DNA of 64,000 bases from Sternotherus odoratus (GCA_032164245.1 JAVMKO010000006.1:5781001-5845000), one strand, 5' to 3'; shown: positions 23,215 to 37,375, counted from the first letter of the stretch. Numbers and translations: made by a program. Notes: a model not told the origin generated them from the letters alone.

Positions 23215-26200
23215 CCTGTGAACATGTAACTTTATGCAGGTGATCTCAACGGGACGACTTACCAGCTTAAAGTGTCTCACACCTGTCAGTGTTGGCAGTA
23301 CTGGGCCTTCCCATCTATATCCCAAGTTGCAGAAGAATATTTCACACCTTTAGTTAAACAGGTGCAGCTTTGAATACAGGCAAGGCCTAAATCAGTACTT
23401 AGGTCCCAATTCCCAATCCTACAGTGAAGTCTATCAGGGGATAGGGGCTGTCTGCACAGAGCTCCCTGCAGGAGCGGGGCCTTATTGCAAAGCCATGCTT
23501 ATAGCCATGAAATGATTTAAAAATAAAAACAAGCAAACAAAACCCAGGGAAAGCGTATCAGAGAGCGGGAAGGGTCAGTTCTAACACATGGGGCAGTCCT
23601 GCCGACTGCCAAGGGATGTCGAGTGAGAGCTAACGTCCTTCATAAAATATTTACATTGTTGCAAGCAGCTAGACTTGCTCTTCATTTTCTGTTCCCTGAG
23701 TGATGCCGCCCTAAATGCCATTGCACTCGGATATATTTCCAGCCCCAGCAGGGATCTCAACTGACTTTCCCTTGATTTTGAGGCCACCATTTAATATGAA
23801 GTGAACAGTATCCTTCCACTGAAGACCGCCAGGGTAGGTGACTTTGTGAGGAGCTGCACCGGACAGATGTGCGCAGAGACAGCTTTGTGTGGGGGGTGGA
23901 GTGTGGGGGAGGGATTTCTTTATGTAAACATTGGCCATTTTTCCTCTGAAGCTTTTTTCCGCTCTGACACTTGGTGTTTTTTCACAGTTGCTCTTTCATC
24001 CCCAGTTCAAACACTTTTCCACCAAGTATTATGTCGAAGCTGAAGCCATCTGGTGCTTTGTTTTGTCCCAATGGCTTCTAGTGCCAAGAGCTTCCTCCCT
24101 GCTCCCTCCCTTCGCTTCGTGACTGCAGCGATGCCGATGTTCACTAATCCAAGAAACATCCCAGACACTCACCAGCATCACGGAACAACGCAGCTCAGTT
24201 ATTGTCCTGATCTGGGCCTCTGGGCTCAGAACTGCTCCACCGAGGAGCTCCTTGGGCCAGTGCTCTCGGAGCACACAGCTCGGAGTTCTAACCCCGAGGG
24301 TGTGGATTTGCTACGCTGTTAACCAAAGACAGGCCGCCCTTCAAGAAACGGGGCCTACAGGACATCTCAGATCTCCACTGCAGAAAATGGCATCCACGAA
24401 GCGGGGCAGGATACCTCCTTTGCCTCAGTATTTCTTGGGAGAGGGAGCCTGGAGTAAATCAGCCTGATGCGGGAGAGTTTCTCTCTTCACTCTGGTTTTA
24501 TTGTTCCTTATTTGCCTGGTGGACCTCTGGGTAGGCCCAAGAAGTTCTCTTAAGCAAAAAAACAACTCAGTACAAACAGAAACATTTCCCTGCCCCCTCT
24601 TTGGGGCATTACCCTGCTCCGCTGGCTCCTAGTTGCCAGTCGTTCCCCAAGGAGCGGTTACCTCAGTTTCTTTCCCAGTAGGGAGGGGCAGCGCTTAATT
24701 TGTGCCAGGGCTTGACAAGGCTGAGCCGCTGCACTTCTAGACTTGGCAGCTCATAGATCCGTCGGGCCTGGGCTTGCCAGGGCCTGTCTCTCATCTCTCC
24801 CCACCTTACGCTCCCTAGAGAAGAGAGGTTTTTAAAGCAGCCCTTAACTGGCCTCAGGTGGCTGTAGTTAACCTGAGGTACCCGCTCCGAGGGAACAGGG
24901 CCTTCACCATTTTAGGGCTGGTACAGCTGCCCTCCACCACACCCTTATAGCTGTCGGGACTGGCTGTGTCACAGACGCTACCCGCAGTGATAACCGGCAA
25001 ACTGACCAGGAGAGAAATCTGCTGGGGTACAGGATAAATGAAGCTTGAGGGATAGCAGGTTTGTTGCTATTTCTGTGGGAGACATCACCCTCTACGTGCA
25101 CGGTGCTGTACAAAGTGTCAATGCGCCACAGCTCCATTCACACACGCACACCCCCCCCACACACACACACGGCCCTTTTGGATCTCAGGAGTCCCCAAGA
25201 CAGCACAACTGGGGGCCTGAAGAACGGTTTGACCCGAAGATCACTGCAGTTCTGCATTTGGCATCTGCCCACACCCGCTCAGCTGGAATTGGTTTTCTGG
25301 CCACTGATCGAACAGCCAGGCTACTGTCTGTCTGTCTGTCTGTCTGCCTGCACCCGCATACAACTCTCAGCCCCCGGAGCCACGTGCCAGGCCACCTTGG
25401 CGTGATGTTACATCATGGAGAAGTCTGAACCGTTGGCAAGAGTTGCGGTTCTACACAAAACACGAGCGGCCCCCTTTCAATAACACGAGTGGAGGGAGCG
25501 AAGTGGGCCTGGGTGTGAGTGTGGCCGGGAGGGCGTGAGGCTTTGGGGATGCCCCCCTCTGCGCTCATGGAAGTCCTGGGTGGGTGCATGGGCGGGAGAG
25601 CCACGCTCCACAGCAATGCCGTTCACAGAGCACGAACTCACAGCCATCACGGAGCACCCTCCTGGAGCGGGGCCAGCCCCAGAGCAAGGAGGACGCTAAG
25701 CCAGGATAGTGCAAAGGGGCCTTGGAGCATTGCCTGGGCTCTTTGCCCTGCTCCCCCAGGGTTTTCTCCAGCCGGTCCGCTCTGGCCCAGGGGTGGGGCT
25801 GGGCCCGGAACGGCAAGGCCTGTCTTCTGCGCTAAGCAGACGTGCAGCTGGAAAGGGCAGGAGCTGCCCAGGGCCCCATGATGGAGGGTTTCCAGCATGG
25901 TGCTCGCAAGCACCCCGGTGTATCCGTGGGGTGAGAAGGAAACCCAACACCCGCGGCAACCAGCACTCGAGGGGGAGCCAGCTCCTGCAAGAATCAGCCC
26001 CCCCAAGCCATGCTCTCTGCCCCCGCCGCACAGCTCCCCTCCTCCAGGCCAGACATCCCCTCCCAGTCGCAGTCTGGGTCTCGAGGCTGTTTCCTTGCCT
26101 TGCCTACCTCCAAGCAGCCACACCTGACAGCTGCAGAGCCCTGGGGGGCACATTAAGGAGACCTGCTTTGTGGGGAGTGGGAAAGAAGCAGGGCAAGGAG

Positions 26201-26640
26201 CTCTGGGGAGGTTTGGGGGGGCGCCCGAGGCAGGCAGCAGCAAATAAATACAGCGGCACAGGAGGGGAGCTTCTTTAAGCCTGACACAGGGAGGGGAGAC
26301 AGGGCTGGGAGAGGAGGCGGGAGGCGGGACATGCCCAGCTCTGTGTATGTTTGGACCGACTGTAATTCCAGGAGCTGTCAGTCAGTCTCTCTCCCCCCCC
26401 CGCCACCTCCCATGACTTAGATAGAGCTTGACAGGCTAACACAAGGAGACAACCCTTGTCAGTCCCTTCCCCCCTTGCCGGCAGGGAGACGAGGGTTTCC
26501 CAGTCTATCCCCTGGGGCGACAGGGGCGGAGGCCTTTGCCGATGTCACTAGCCACAGGGATTGCGTGAAAGGGTGTTGTTCCAGGGGCCTGGGCGGGTGC
26601 AGAGGGAGTGGACGGCTTCCTCCTTCTCCTGCCCAGAGGC
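23215..26640. other. Intergenic, minor simple repeats
   Basis: A (TGTC)n run lies at about 25327-25350, and a short tail-like fragment (CACGGTGCTGTACAAAG) at about 25099. From 25.5 to 26.4 kb the sequence is GC-rich, with overlapping open frames on both strands and no splice-supported exon. Confidence 0.35.
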
Positions 26641-26686
26641 AGGGTGAGGGCTCCTATGCAGCTTGGCTGGTAGTAGAGACACAAGG

Positions 26687-27284
26687 TGGTGGAGTACAAC
26701 GGGGTTCGCTCACCACTGCGGTGCCTCCTGCTGGCTGTCTTGGGAATTAGCTCTGCACCCTCTTCAAGTGGCGCCCTGCCACCGTCACTCCTGCTCTCGG
26801 AGCCAGGTCTCTCCAAGGACCGCGGCATCCTCTTTGGTGACACAACCCTCTGGCTGTGCCACACTCTGTGCTACCCCGGTTTGGGGGACCTGCAGTCCTC
26901 TGTTGAGACACTTCCCAAGTGGCTGCTGCTGCTGTAAATTGTCTGGCCACTTCCTCATGGCCCCAGCCTCCTCTTTGCCCTCGCCTCAGGGCCTCAGCCT
27001 GCAAACATCAGCAGCAGGAGCTACCTCTCACTCCCCCGGTCCCTGCTGGCAGCACTGCTCTGTCCGGGGTGCTGGCAGTTCTCTCAGCCCTTCAGAGGCA
27101 CAGTCCTTGGGCTCCCAACAGAGAACTGCCCTCCCCTGTCCTGCAGCTTCCTTTTTATATGGGTCTGCTTGGCCATGATTGGCTGCTCCCTTCAGCCCTT
27201 CTCTGATTGGCTGCCTCCTGTGCAGCCTCCCCAGGGCTCTATTAACCCCTTAGAGCTCAGTGTGGGGATAGGCACCCCATCACA
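26687..27284 (-). mobile_element. Probable LTR, minus orientation, left border uncertain
   Basis: On the minus strand it begins TGTGATGGGGTGCCTATCCC and carries repeated CAGCCAATCA boxes and a CATATAAAAGGAAG TATA box near 27155. This order (TG start, CCAAT boxes, TATA) is LTR-like. No matching target duplication was found for a TG...CA end, so the left edge is a guess. Confidence 0.5.
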
Positions 27285-30171
27285 GTGAGGTAGTATTGTT
27301 ACTGGCCCAACTTCTGTGGGTGAGAGAGCTCCACAGAGCTGGTGGGGAATATCTGGGGAAGGTCCTCCAAGTGCCACAGCTCAATACACGATGGAACGGA
27401 TTGTTAATTGGGTCCAATAAATGACATCATCTCGCCCATCTTGTCTCTTTGATATCCTGGGACCGACACGGCTGCAATGCTGCTGCATGCTACTGCTCCC
27501 ATTGACATCAACCGGTCAGAAGTTTGGGGTGCACCTACCCCATGCTGACTTAAGGGTGCCTGGCTCCCAGTGGCTACCCCCAGCAAGTGTAAGGGCCTGC
27601 TGCTTGCTCCCAGCAAATAAAGTCAATGCTTTAGCTCAGCTGGTTTTGTTGCTGAAAGTCCCAGGCTTGCTCCCTGCTGGACACTGGTGACTGTGTATGC
27701 AGCACGGGTGACTTATGCATCTCCCATGGCAACTTGAGGGTCTCATCCTTGTATCGGTCCCAGGGCAATGCCCCCCGTTGATCCTCATTGTGTGGGTGAA
27801 AATTGCCAGACCCTTGTTGGGGCATTTCCCAGGCAGAGCAGAGAAATCTCCCTCGGACAGATTTTAAGAGAGGGGTTTGCCCCAGCTGCTAGCTCCCTCT
27901 GAGGTCACCTCTGCACAAATAAAAAAGGGGTGTTTTTAAACGCCTGGTAACTGAGATGGTTTAAGCTCCGAGTGCAGACAAGGCAAGTTGGAGGTTAAAC
28001 ACGTATTGGCTGGTGGAGATGAACCTATCAGGGAAGGCGAGGGTTCGCCTTGGCCAGCCAACACATGTTACCACTTGCCCTGCCCACATCTGGATTTTAA
28101 ATCACATTAGCAACCCCATTTTTCAAGATCCAAGATGCACCTTAGCCCCCTTCCCTACCAGTAGCGACTGGAGCCCCCAACTCCTAACAAAAACTCCTCA
28201 TGGTCCTGGCCTTATCAGTAGCTAAGTACCCCCCAGAATACTACTGTCCAGTCCCCCAGCTCACACATCCCCTATCTCCCTTTCCCCAAGGGCTACCTCT
28301 CCCTCCATTGTATTAAGAGTGGAGTCTAATGAGCTACCCCTGCTCCAAGGAGCTGGAGGTAATTGGCTCCACCACCTCCTAACGGGGCGCACAAGAAGAA
28401 AATACATCTGCCTTATGACAAGACCTTGTGGCCCAGTTCCTCAAGGGTACGGGGGCTCCCACCTTCTGCTGAATTCAATGGAAGTTAGGGACCTACAAAC
28501 CTTCAGGATGGGAGCCTGTGTGTCTACAGCATCTTCTACAAAGGGGACAATACATGGTGACTCCCTGACTACTCCTGTCTGGCCGGCCAGCCAAGGTGCC
28601 AGCTGAGGGTCTAGCTCTGGGAGGTGCCAGCACCCCGTGAGAGCTGAGATGCTCAGCACCCGGCAGGATTAGGGCCTAATCTTGTCCCTGACTTCCACAG
28701 CTTTGGCTTTCCAATTGCAAATGGGTGAATCAATAGCTGAAAGCTTTCCACTGCACAAAGGATCCTGGGTCATGTCCGGCTGGTGGAAGCCCTGTTGCTT
28801 CAGAAAGGTCATTCGTTTTTGTAAGCGCTGTGTAGGAATGTGTGCGGCCCTCCTTCCTGCACCCTCCCTCCCCCGTCAGTCTCTGCGGGAGGCCACGCCC
28901 CCTCCCCACCTGTGCTTCACACCAGGTACAACACACTGGCCAGACCAGACAGTGACGGCCTGGCCCAAAGCGTGGCCTCCAAGCGTGGCCTCTCCTTCTG
29001 GATGCCCCTGTTTCCCATTCAACGTCTCAGAGGTGACGAGTACCTGCAGCTCCCCTGGGCTGCACCTGACAATCCGGCACCCAACACGGGAAGCTCCCAG
29101 AATCAATGGCCACTTTCAGTCCCGCTGTAGGTCAGCAGTGCCCCCATTCACACGCCCTGGAATGATGCTGGACTTCCTGTTGTCCCTACACTGCTTTCAT
29201 TGTCAGCCAAGGGGGAGCCACTGGGGACTGTTTGCTAATGACTCTTGTCAGCAGCAGGTCATTTTCCTTGGGCAGCTGCAGCCTGGAAGTAACAGAGCAG
29301 TACATGCAGAGCCCCTGTGGGCAGGAAAAGAACAGATCGCTCAGGTCGCTATTAAATTCAAAGGACAAAGGTCTCAGATCCCCAAAGGTATTTAGGCTCC
29401 TGATTTCCAGATCTGGGTTTTGCTCAGTCCCTACTGGTGGATGTTTACAGCAGCATTAACATACAGTTATATGGTCAGAAAAAGTCCGTATTGTAAAATG
29501 ACATCTTTACAGCCAACACCTCTGCTCCCAGTGCATGTCCAAAATCCTGCCTGATTTCTTTGGTGACAAGAATGACACCGTCTTGCTCTTCTTTCCTATT
29601 AGCCCAGCAGTGCCAGCTCAGCTCTGGCTCACGCATCAGCAACTGAATTACTAACTAAGTTGCAGTTACGGATTTTTTTTTAAATTTACTTTTACAGGTG
29701 ATGCGTCACAAGCTGGTCAGAGACCGCTTGATTATCACCTCCCAGGCTCCGTTGGTAGGGCTGGAAGTTAGGAAAACCATCTTTCCCCCTGGCAATGGAA
29801 ATCATGTGCAATGTAAGTCATTAAGAATTGCTAAACACTGAACCCCATGGTGCTATTTTAGAGTCAATTTCCAGAAAACAACGACACTTTAACAGGATTC
29901 TGAAGATTCACATCTTTCTCTGTCACAGCCAATAGCTTTACAATGCAGCTCTTAGTCGGAACACATTTTTTTCATACCCCTAGATTTCTGAAAACAGACT
30001 GACCTCAAAGCCCCTGCTCTTTTGTTAAAAAAAATAATTGTTTGCATGCAATACACTCTCTGCAAGCTAGAGAAACCACAATTCCTTGTGTCAGAGTCTG
30101 GGCTTGATTTCCAAGGTATTGCTTCTGAGGAATTACCCATTATACACAGTGACTGAAAAACCAGGCAAGAT

Positions 30172-30174
<3 letters not shown>
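27285..30174. other. Intergenic, nothing recognised
   Basis: No exon or transposon could be supported. The 237-codon open frame at 28682-29395 has no recognisable domain and overlaps opposite-strand frames. Confidence 0.35.

Positions 30175-30217
<43 letters not shown>
30175..30217. repeat. (TG)n microsatellite, about 21 repeats
   Basis: Uninterrupted TG dinucleotide repeat. A 204-codon minus-strand open frame runs through it as poly-His/Thr and is an artefact. Confidence 0.97.
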
Positions 30218-30218
<1 letters not shown>

Positions 30219-32048
30219 TTGCCTGGGTGAAATAGAAAGCAAATGGTCACAACTTAGGCAAAAATGAAATGTGAATCTCTCTGTCAAATGCTGTTTGCAT
30301 CTATTTCCTGTGCATAGAAACCCCTCCAAAGTGACCTTGCTGTCATGTGACACTTCATTCCAAATGCACCCTGGACAATAGATGGCTTTGTTCCACTCTG
30401 CCAGCTTAATCTCTGAATATCGCTTGCATTCTGTGCCTGGTGGGAGTACACAGATCTCAGCTTCCCTCCCTCCCGGGAGGCCGGGGAAGGATATCTCTGC
30501 GCTCTCAGGAAATAAAACCTCTTCTCTTCTAACCGGAGATGACAAAGGCGGCAAAGACACAAACATGAGTTATATAAAGTGAGCAAAATCAGCAAGAAAT
30601 AAATGGGGACAAAAACAGCAGGAATCAAAAGTGGTCATGGGAACAAAGAGAAATAAATAGCCAGCCGTGGGCTTTCTCCTCATTTCTAACAATCAACCAC
30701 AACAAAAGATTGAGAACAAGACTAACCCAGGTACAATGAACCATTATTCTACCCAGGATTAATACTAGCTCCTCGGCTCACTGCTGCCATCTGATGTTCA
30801 ACATGAGTAATGCAACTGGAAGTTTACGCCTACCGTCCTGCAACCCCGACATGTTCTCCCCACTCAGGAGGGAGGAAACTGTCTGGGCCAGATCTTCAGT
30901 GGGAGTAAATCAGTATAACTCTGAATGCATTGAAGACAATGAGTACCATGAAGCTGAAGGTGGGGCGGATGGTACTGATCTGTCCCTCCTTCCTTGCTCC
31001 ATCAAGCAGGATTCAACAGTCTAGGCTCCTCTCTCTTTATGGAGGCAGAGAACAGACGATTGTCATTGGTTGCTGGGATGATGGGCCAAACTCAGGCGTG
31101 GTGTCACCCACTGGGGGGGTCATTTAGAGACCACATTGGTCAGCTGGTGTAATGTACATTCCCAGGAGCGGACAGGCAGGACAGGAAAAGCAACCCTTTT
31201 ATCTGACACCCTCCAGAACTGTAAATTGCTTTTCCTGCTGTAGCCCCACCCCTCTCCTCCCTTAGCATGTGATTTACACCCCTTGATACTTGCAGACAGG
31301 CAGCTGACACTGGCCTGAGGCTGCATCTCCCCCCGGAAAATCAGTCCTAGGAATATTTTTGCAACAATCTGCCATTTAAGAGAGGCTAATTTTTCAGCTT
31401 TGAGTGTCCATAGAACAGGGAACAGGGTATAGGAGGGATATAGAAAAGGGGAATTAGAGTGTTGGCCAAAGAACGAGGGCCAAAGTTTAATGTGTTTTAA
31501 GTGGGTGGCGGTGACCTTGCTTCCAGCAGGGTTGAATTTGGCTTATAAGTTACAGCTCTGCTGTTTATAATGAGTTTCAACTTTCTCCAGGCAATCTGAG
31601 TTCCATTGGGTTAGCAGCCTTTTCCCTCACTTCACTATTTACTGCTTTCCCTTAGGCCTTTCCCTAGCCTGGCACCCATTCCTGGAGCCAGAAGTTAACT
31701 CCTCGCTTCCTGGGGCCCTGGAGTTGCCACTCACTCTATCCCGTGGGACTCCTGTGTTGTTATGGGCATTGCTTGTTGCTTGTACGAATCACTTGCCTGA
31801 CAGCTTCCCCTTCAGTGGACCTGTACTGTACTGATCTACACCGGCGGCGGATCCGGCCAGGTTCGGCTGTGCCCTTCTGACTCACCGACAGCAAACTTGA
31901 CACATGGAAACACAAACTGCCCTGAAGATGTTTTTTTTCCCCAGCCAATCTTACTCAGCGGAGCTGTGCCTTCCCACCGCCAGCTCCCAGAGGGCACAGC
32001 TAGGCCTACACGGCAGTAATTGCACCGTAATCAAGCCTGCCTCCTTGT
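30218..32048. other. Intergenic, nothing recognised
   Basis: No supported exon, RNA gene or transposon. Confidence 0.35.
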
Positions 32049-32288
32049 TCATAGAATCATAGACTATCAGGGTTGGACGGGACCTCAGGAGGTATCTAGT
32101 CCAACCCCCTGCTCAAAGCAGGACCAACCCCAACTAAATCATCCCAGCCAGGGCTTCAAGCCTGACCTTAAAAACCTCTAAGGAAGGAGATTCCACCACC
32201 TCCCTAGGGAACCCATTCCAGTGCTTCACCACCCTCCCAGTGAAAAAGTTTTTTGTAATATCCACCTTAAACCATCCTCGTTCCATGG
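32049..32288 (-). mobile_element. CR1 LINE 3' end, truncated
   Basis: On the minus strand it encodes the CR1 C-terminal tail (HWNGLPR-like) and ends with the CR1 3' motif, seen here as ATAGAATCATAGA on the plus strand. The 5' part is missing, as is typical of CR1. Confidence 0.9.
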
Positions 32289-34257
32289 CCAGCCCTGCTT
32301 CCATCCTTCCTCCACCTCAGGACTTTAGCTAACAAATCGCCAAAGTGACTGGGAAGAAAAAGGGGGGAAAATTATGCAAAATGTGAAAAAAAATTAGCAC
32401 AATTATTTTCGAGTGGGAATCCAGTCCCATAACCAGGGAGTGAGAATAGTGACTTGGGCCCAGGCCCCACCCTCTGACTAGCGCTGGAAGTGTGGCCTGG
32501 CTGCCCCTGGGGAGGAGCGATTGGGCCAAATCTGGGTGGTGACCCTCTCCACTTTCACAGGCCTTCCAGCGCCCTGGGGCACAGAGACTCTGATCCCTGG
32601 AGGGTGGCAGGTTTGGAGTGGGGATTTTGGTGCTTCCAGGGAAGCAGCGATGCAGAAGGGGGTTGGGGCATGGGGCTCCCAGCCTTTGCTGCCACCCGCC
32701 CCCTGCCAAAAACAGAACCTTTCTCTCTCCATCATAGTGTTCCCATTAAGCATGGCACCAGCTGACATAGAATCCATAGCAAGAGGGAAGCGCTGGTGGA
32801 CTTCATGAAGTCTCTGGAACATCTCACTTGATGGGGTCAGATCGGAGTTTGGGGAAACCCTGATTTTCGGTTGGGATTTTTAAAAAAATATTTTCTTCTC
32901 TCCTCTTTCGGTTGGTTGGGGTTGGCGAGTCGGTGGGGTGTCCGTTTACCCCGATTCACGTTCTCAAGGCGGGTTTCACCAGGGCTCTGCTATTTCTTTC
33001 ATGATTCTCCGGGGAGACCCAAAGGCCAGCTCCGACAACGATGAGGGGTTAACAGCTGCTCAGCTCTGGAGAAGGACTGTGGACTGGCTACTTAGGAGAC
33101 AGAGATGCCACCACGTGTGGGAAAGCAGGGCTGGCTATGCACCCCTGAACACAGCAAGGGGTTGGACCCTTGGCCATGGGGGCACTTTCATGTTACTACT
33201 TGTAGTTTGTGTTCCCTTGTTTCGATTTCCACCCATGAACCTTCTCCTCTGAGCAATGCGTGTGGCTGCTCTGTTCAGTGAGATTGTCTAACCTCTACAG
33301 GGTCCTCTAGCTAAAAGCAGCTTCCTGCCCTTAATACAGTTAATCTGACTATGTAGAAAGACCTGCTGACAAAAGTCAGCCTGTTTCTTTGGCACGAGCA
33401 TGCAGGCCTTGTGATGTCCAAACGGCCCCACGGGCATTTCCTAGAGACACATGAGGGCAAAGGGAAATGGGCAAAGGGCTGCAGGACAGTCCAAGGTCCA
33501 GGGAAGAGGAAATCAGTCCAGAGTTCTGTTGGGCAATGTCAGCTCTGGAAAGCAGCTGAGCTTATGGCGAGAGAGATAATGGAAGCCGAGCCCCCAAGGA
33601 GCTTGTAGGCATCACGTTGTAGGTGATGGAAACAGCTGCAGATGCTGGTGAAGTTCCCTGCAGAGACCATGTGACCTAGTGAATGTGGCGCTAGGCTGAG
33701 AGTCGTTACCTGTGTTCTAACGCAGGCTGGGTCATTTCCCCTTATTTCCTCCCTACAGTCCTCTGCTTGATCTATTACATTGTGTAAACTCTGTGGGGTG
33801 GGGACTTTCTCTCACTAAGCCCTATTGCAAGGGGACTATTTCAACACTTCTGCTAAAACTCGACATGGCCCCATATTGTTTTAAACGTGTAATTTCAGAC
33901 AAATCTTTGAACTTTAAGTGGCTAGTGTGAATGTCACAAAGGACGTTTGTTTGCAAAATATAGGCATGTAATAGTTTGAAAATGAGCCGTGAAAGGAAGG
34001 TAGGTAAATATGTGAGTAGGCACAGCTCATCAATAACTGTGTGGACACACAATATCACATTGCAAATTAAAGGCTTCAGTGAGATAGGATCAGGCCCCTT
34101 CATCAAAAGCTGTTACACCATATGGAAGGAAAAGCGACCTTCACAGAACCAGAAGAGGTAATGGAGAGAAGCTGTCACATGGGGAAGAGGGGCAGGCAGG
34201 AAATCAAATATAAACATCTAGCAATTCAGAATGGTAAAATCTGCAGAGACACTGTAT
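32289..34257. other. Intergenic, nothing recognised
   Basis: No supported exon or transposon apart from short low-complexity runs. Confidence 0.35.
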
Positions 34258-34563
34258 CAGGGGTAGGCAACCTATGGCACCCATGCCAAAGGCGGCACGC
34301 GAGCTGATTTTCAGTGGCATTCACACTGCATGACTTCTGGCATTTGGGGGGCTCTGCATTTTAATTTAATTTTAAATAAACCTTCTTAAACATTTTTAAA
34401 TGCTTATTTACTTTACATACAACAATAGTTTAGTTCTATATTATAGACTTATAGAAAGAGATCTTCTAAAAACATTAAAATGTATTACTGGTGCATGAAA
34501 CCTTAAATGAGAGTGAAGAAATGCAGACTTGGCACACCACTTCTGAAAGGTTGCCGACCCCTG
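34258..34563. mobile_element. 306-bp hAT-like element
   Basis: Termini CAGGGGTAGGCAACCTATGG and AGGTTGCCGACCCCTG. Flanking 8-bp repeats CACTGTAT/CACTATAT differ at one base. The interior is AT-rich with no coding. An 8-bp duplication with CAG-GG ends is typical of hAT elements. Confidence 0.85.
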
Positions 34564-34571
34564 CACTATAT

Positions 34572-35432
34572 AAATAAGATCAAAACCAGTATAAATGCCC
34601 TTAAATATTTTCAGCTTGTGCACGCATAACACAAGAAAGCAAAGAAAACATCCAGAAATGCAAAACATTAAGACTTCTTATAGTCCAGACAAAGTTCAGG
34701 CGGGATGCTATGTGATTGCCAGGAAATCTTACAACACCAGTTCAGATTCTTCCCCCAGTCTGGACACTTTTGTGAGATATGGTCAGACTCAGAAGGACTA
34801 ATTAACCCATTGCAGATCCAACTCCCATTGACATCAACAAGAGCTTTTTTCCATTGCCTCTAGTCAGTGCAGGACTGGGACTCTAAACCATAACAAGGGA
34901 GATGCTCTCAATCCAGACATCTGCAGAAGTTTGTGTGTTAGCAGGCGCAGCAGTGAACTAGTCTGCCATGTGCTCAGTAAGAGAATACATCGGTTAGTAT
35001 CTGACTATTAGTGGTGTAATATGAGACAGCTACATTTGATTCCTTCTCTAGGATGAATCACAAGCTCTGGCATAGATCAGAGATTCTGAGTGACTCTGTT
35101 CCTGGGTACTCAACTGGAGATCCTGTAGAGAGTCCTGATTTTCCAGAAGTGCTGATCACCCACTCTCTTAAATCAGGCTCCTTTAAAATGTCTCAAATTA
35201 CGCATCCAAATTCTGGAGGCACCCAAAATCACTAGTCGTTTTTAAAAATCTTGGTTAATCTCCAGCCCCTGCTGAATAATTGCAGACCAAATACCAACTG
35301 GGGCAAGAGATCTGCCTGCTTTATGAGCTGAGCAAAAACATTTTATTCTCTCTGGGCTGAAACTTCAACTGGGACAAAATGGAAAAAAGTGACGTAGTCA
35401 TTTAAATCATTGCCACCCCACCATCTCTCATG
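34572..35432. other. Intergenic, nothing recognised
   Basis: No supported feature. Confidence 0.35.
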
Positions 35433-35608
35433 TAGAATAGAATCTCAGGGTTGGAAGGGACCTCAGGAGGTATCTAGTCCAACCCCCTGCTCAAAGCAGG
35501 ACCAATCCCCAGTTAAATCATCCAACAAATATTTGCCCCATATGCCCCTCAAGGACTGAGCTCATAATCCTGGGTTTAGCAGAGCAATGCTCAAACCACG
35601 GACCCATC
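35433..35608 (-). mobile_element. tRNA-headed SINE, degraded head
   Basis: The minus strand reads GCTAAACCCAGGATTATGAG, then a CR1-like tail (GAGCAGGGGGTTGGACTAGA). The A-box end is mutated, so it is probably transcriptionally dead. It belongs to the same family as 6220, 48594 and 61180. Confidence 0.8.
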
Positions 35609-35769
35609 CCATGTAAATAGAAACAATACCCTGCCACCTTCAGGCAAGGAAAGAGCAGTAAAGCAGGGGGTGTTGCCTTTTCCATATATACACCAATGTC
35701 CTACTTCAAAAAACAGTTGCCAAACTCAGGACTCTGGGATAAATCCCCTGCTACATAATTACTATCACC

Positions 35770-35880
35770 TACTCCACTGCTTGCATCCGACGAAGTGGGT
35801 ATTAGCCCACGAAAGCTTATGCTTCAAAACTTTATAGTTAGTCTTTAAGGTGCCACAGGACTTTGTTACCTCTACTCAAG
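35770..35880 (+). mobile_element. Fold-back retroposon family, 3'-arm copy
   Basis: It carries GAAGTGGGTATTAGCCCACG, AAAGCTTATGC and TTAGTCTTTAAGGTGCCACA. Only the 3' arm is evident and the ends are unclear. Confidence 0.65.
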
Positions 35881-35884
35881 ATAG

Positions 35885-37117
35885 CGTCTGAAGGACCTTT
35901 TACTTGATGGGGGACATGCTACAGCTCATGCACCCGACAAGCTGACCTGAGGAATGAGCAAATCCAGGATGCTTCAGAAAAAGCCCCATGATAACAAAAC
36001 AAACTAAAATGTTATTTAACAAAGAACCTGAACTCTATGTTACACGCAAGAGGGGGTTTCCAGCTGGTTAAAACCATATAAAACCATTGCAAGAAAGCCT
36101 ACCGTACCACCGCCTACTGACATATTACACCCCAATAAGACTACTGCGAAAATTGTTCAGTCGTTTAATTCAGCCCATTTCACAGTAGCAAAGCAAAGTC
36201 TTGGGAGCGATCTGTACAAAAAGAGCCAGCTGTATAGGGAGAGACTATATTGAATGGCGCAAGACACCCATACAAGCCCTGCACTAGATGTTCTGCCAAC
36301 AAATACTGTAATGAAGATGTGACACACAGAAATGCTGGTGAGAGACTGAAATTTATTTCTTGGCTCCAGTCAGCTGGCCTGCAAGAGGAGTATTAAAGGT
36401 TATGTGCTGGTCAGATGACAGGACTCAATATTTGCTATCTTCTTTTCCACACACACACAGCTTTCTCCCCCCCCCCCCATTTTTGAAAATCAAATGCAAA
36501 TAAAACACAATAGCAACTAAAGAAAACAGCCACAAACGAACACTGCTAGTGAATAGAACTCACAAATGGAGGTTGTAGATCACGGTCGATGATGACCTGA
36601 ATCTCCCAACAGGTGGCAGGATTGTTCTGTCTCTGATTGGACATCTGCCCATCATTACTATCTCAGCGCCTCTATAGCTTGCTGGCCACATAACCCCTTT
36701 CTTGCTCCCCTTCTGCCCTGGCCTGTTTGACCACTGAGGCGGATCTGCTACATGCAACCTGTGTTTGCAGCTCCTGGTTTGTGCATTCATTTTAATGGTC
36801 AGTGATTGGATGAGCATATGTTAATTATCATCTGTGCAGCATGCTGCCACTATCTGGATGTCCTCAAGAAACAAGAGACCGAGGACCTGACCCAGAGCCC
36901 CTCAAACTCAATCGAAATAATTTCATTGTCTTCAGTGCACTTTGGATTAGACTCCAAGGAGCCTCTGGTTTTGTTTAGCAGTTTTCTGTTCCTCCTGTAA
37001 GGTTAACTCGAACAGTAGTTGATGGATTATAATCTTGCTGCCTGTTATCTTGGCACTTTGTTTGGAACCTAACATTCTCTCCCACTTGTATCTGCAGTGC
37101 CTATTTGGTTTCCTTAT
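35885..37117. other. Intergenic, nothing recognised
   Basis: No supported feature except a C-run at 36468-36478. Confidence 0.35.
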
Positions 37118-37375
37118 CATAGAATATTAGAATATCAGGGTTGGAAGGGACCGCAGGAGGTCATCTAGTCCAACCCCCTCCTCAAAGAAGGACCAATCCC
37201 CAACTCAATCATCCCAGCCAGGGCTTTGTCAAGCCTGACCTTAAAAACCTCTAAGGAAGGAGATTCTACCACCTTCCTAGGTAACCCATTCCAATGCTTC
37301 ACCACCCTCCTAGTGAGGGTGTTATCACAGTGTTTCATCTCTTCTAGTTTCTTTAGATACAACCTTTGTTCAGCT
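37118..37375 (-). mobile_element. CR1 LINE 3' end, truncated
   Basis: The minus strand encodes [20 protein letters not shown], the conserved end of CR1 ORF2, followed by the non-coding 3' end (GGTTGGACTAGATGACCTCC). Confidence 0.92.

Noticed and set aside
28682..29395. 237-codon frame in the intergenic region
   Set aside because: No domain recognised, competing frames on the other strand, and no promoter or exon structure.
29952..30566. 204-codon minus-strand frame
   Set aside because: It reads through the (TG)n microsatellite and has no conserved block.
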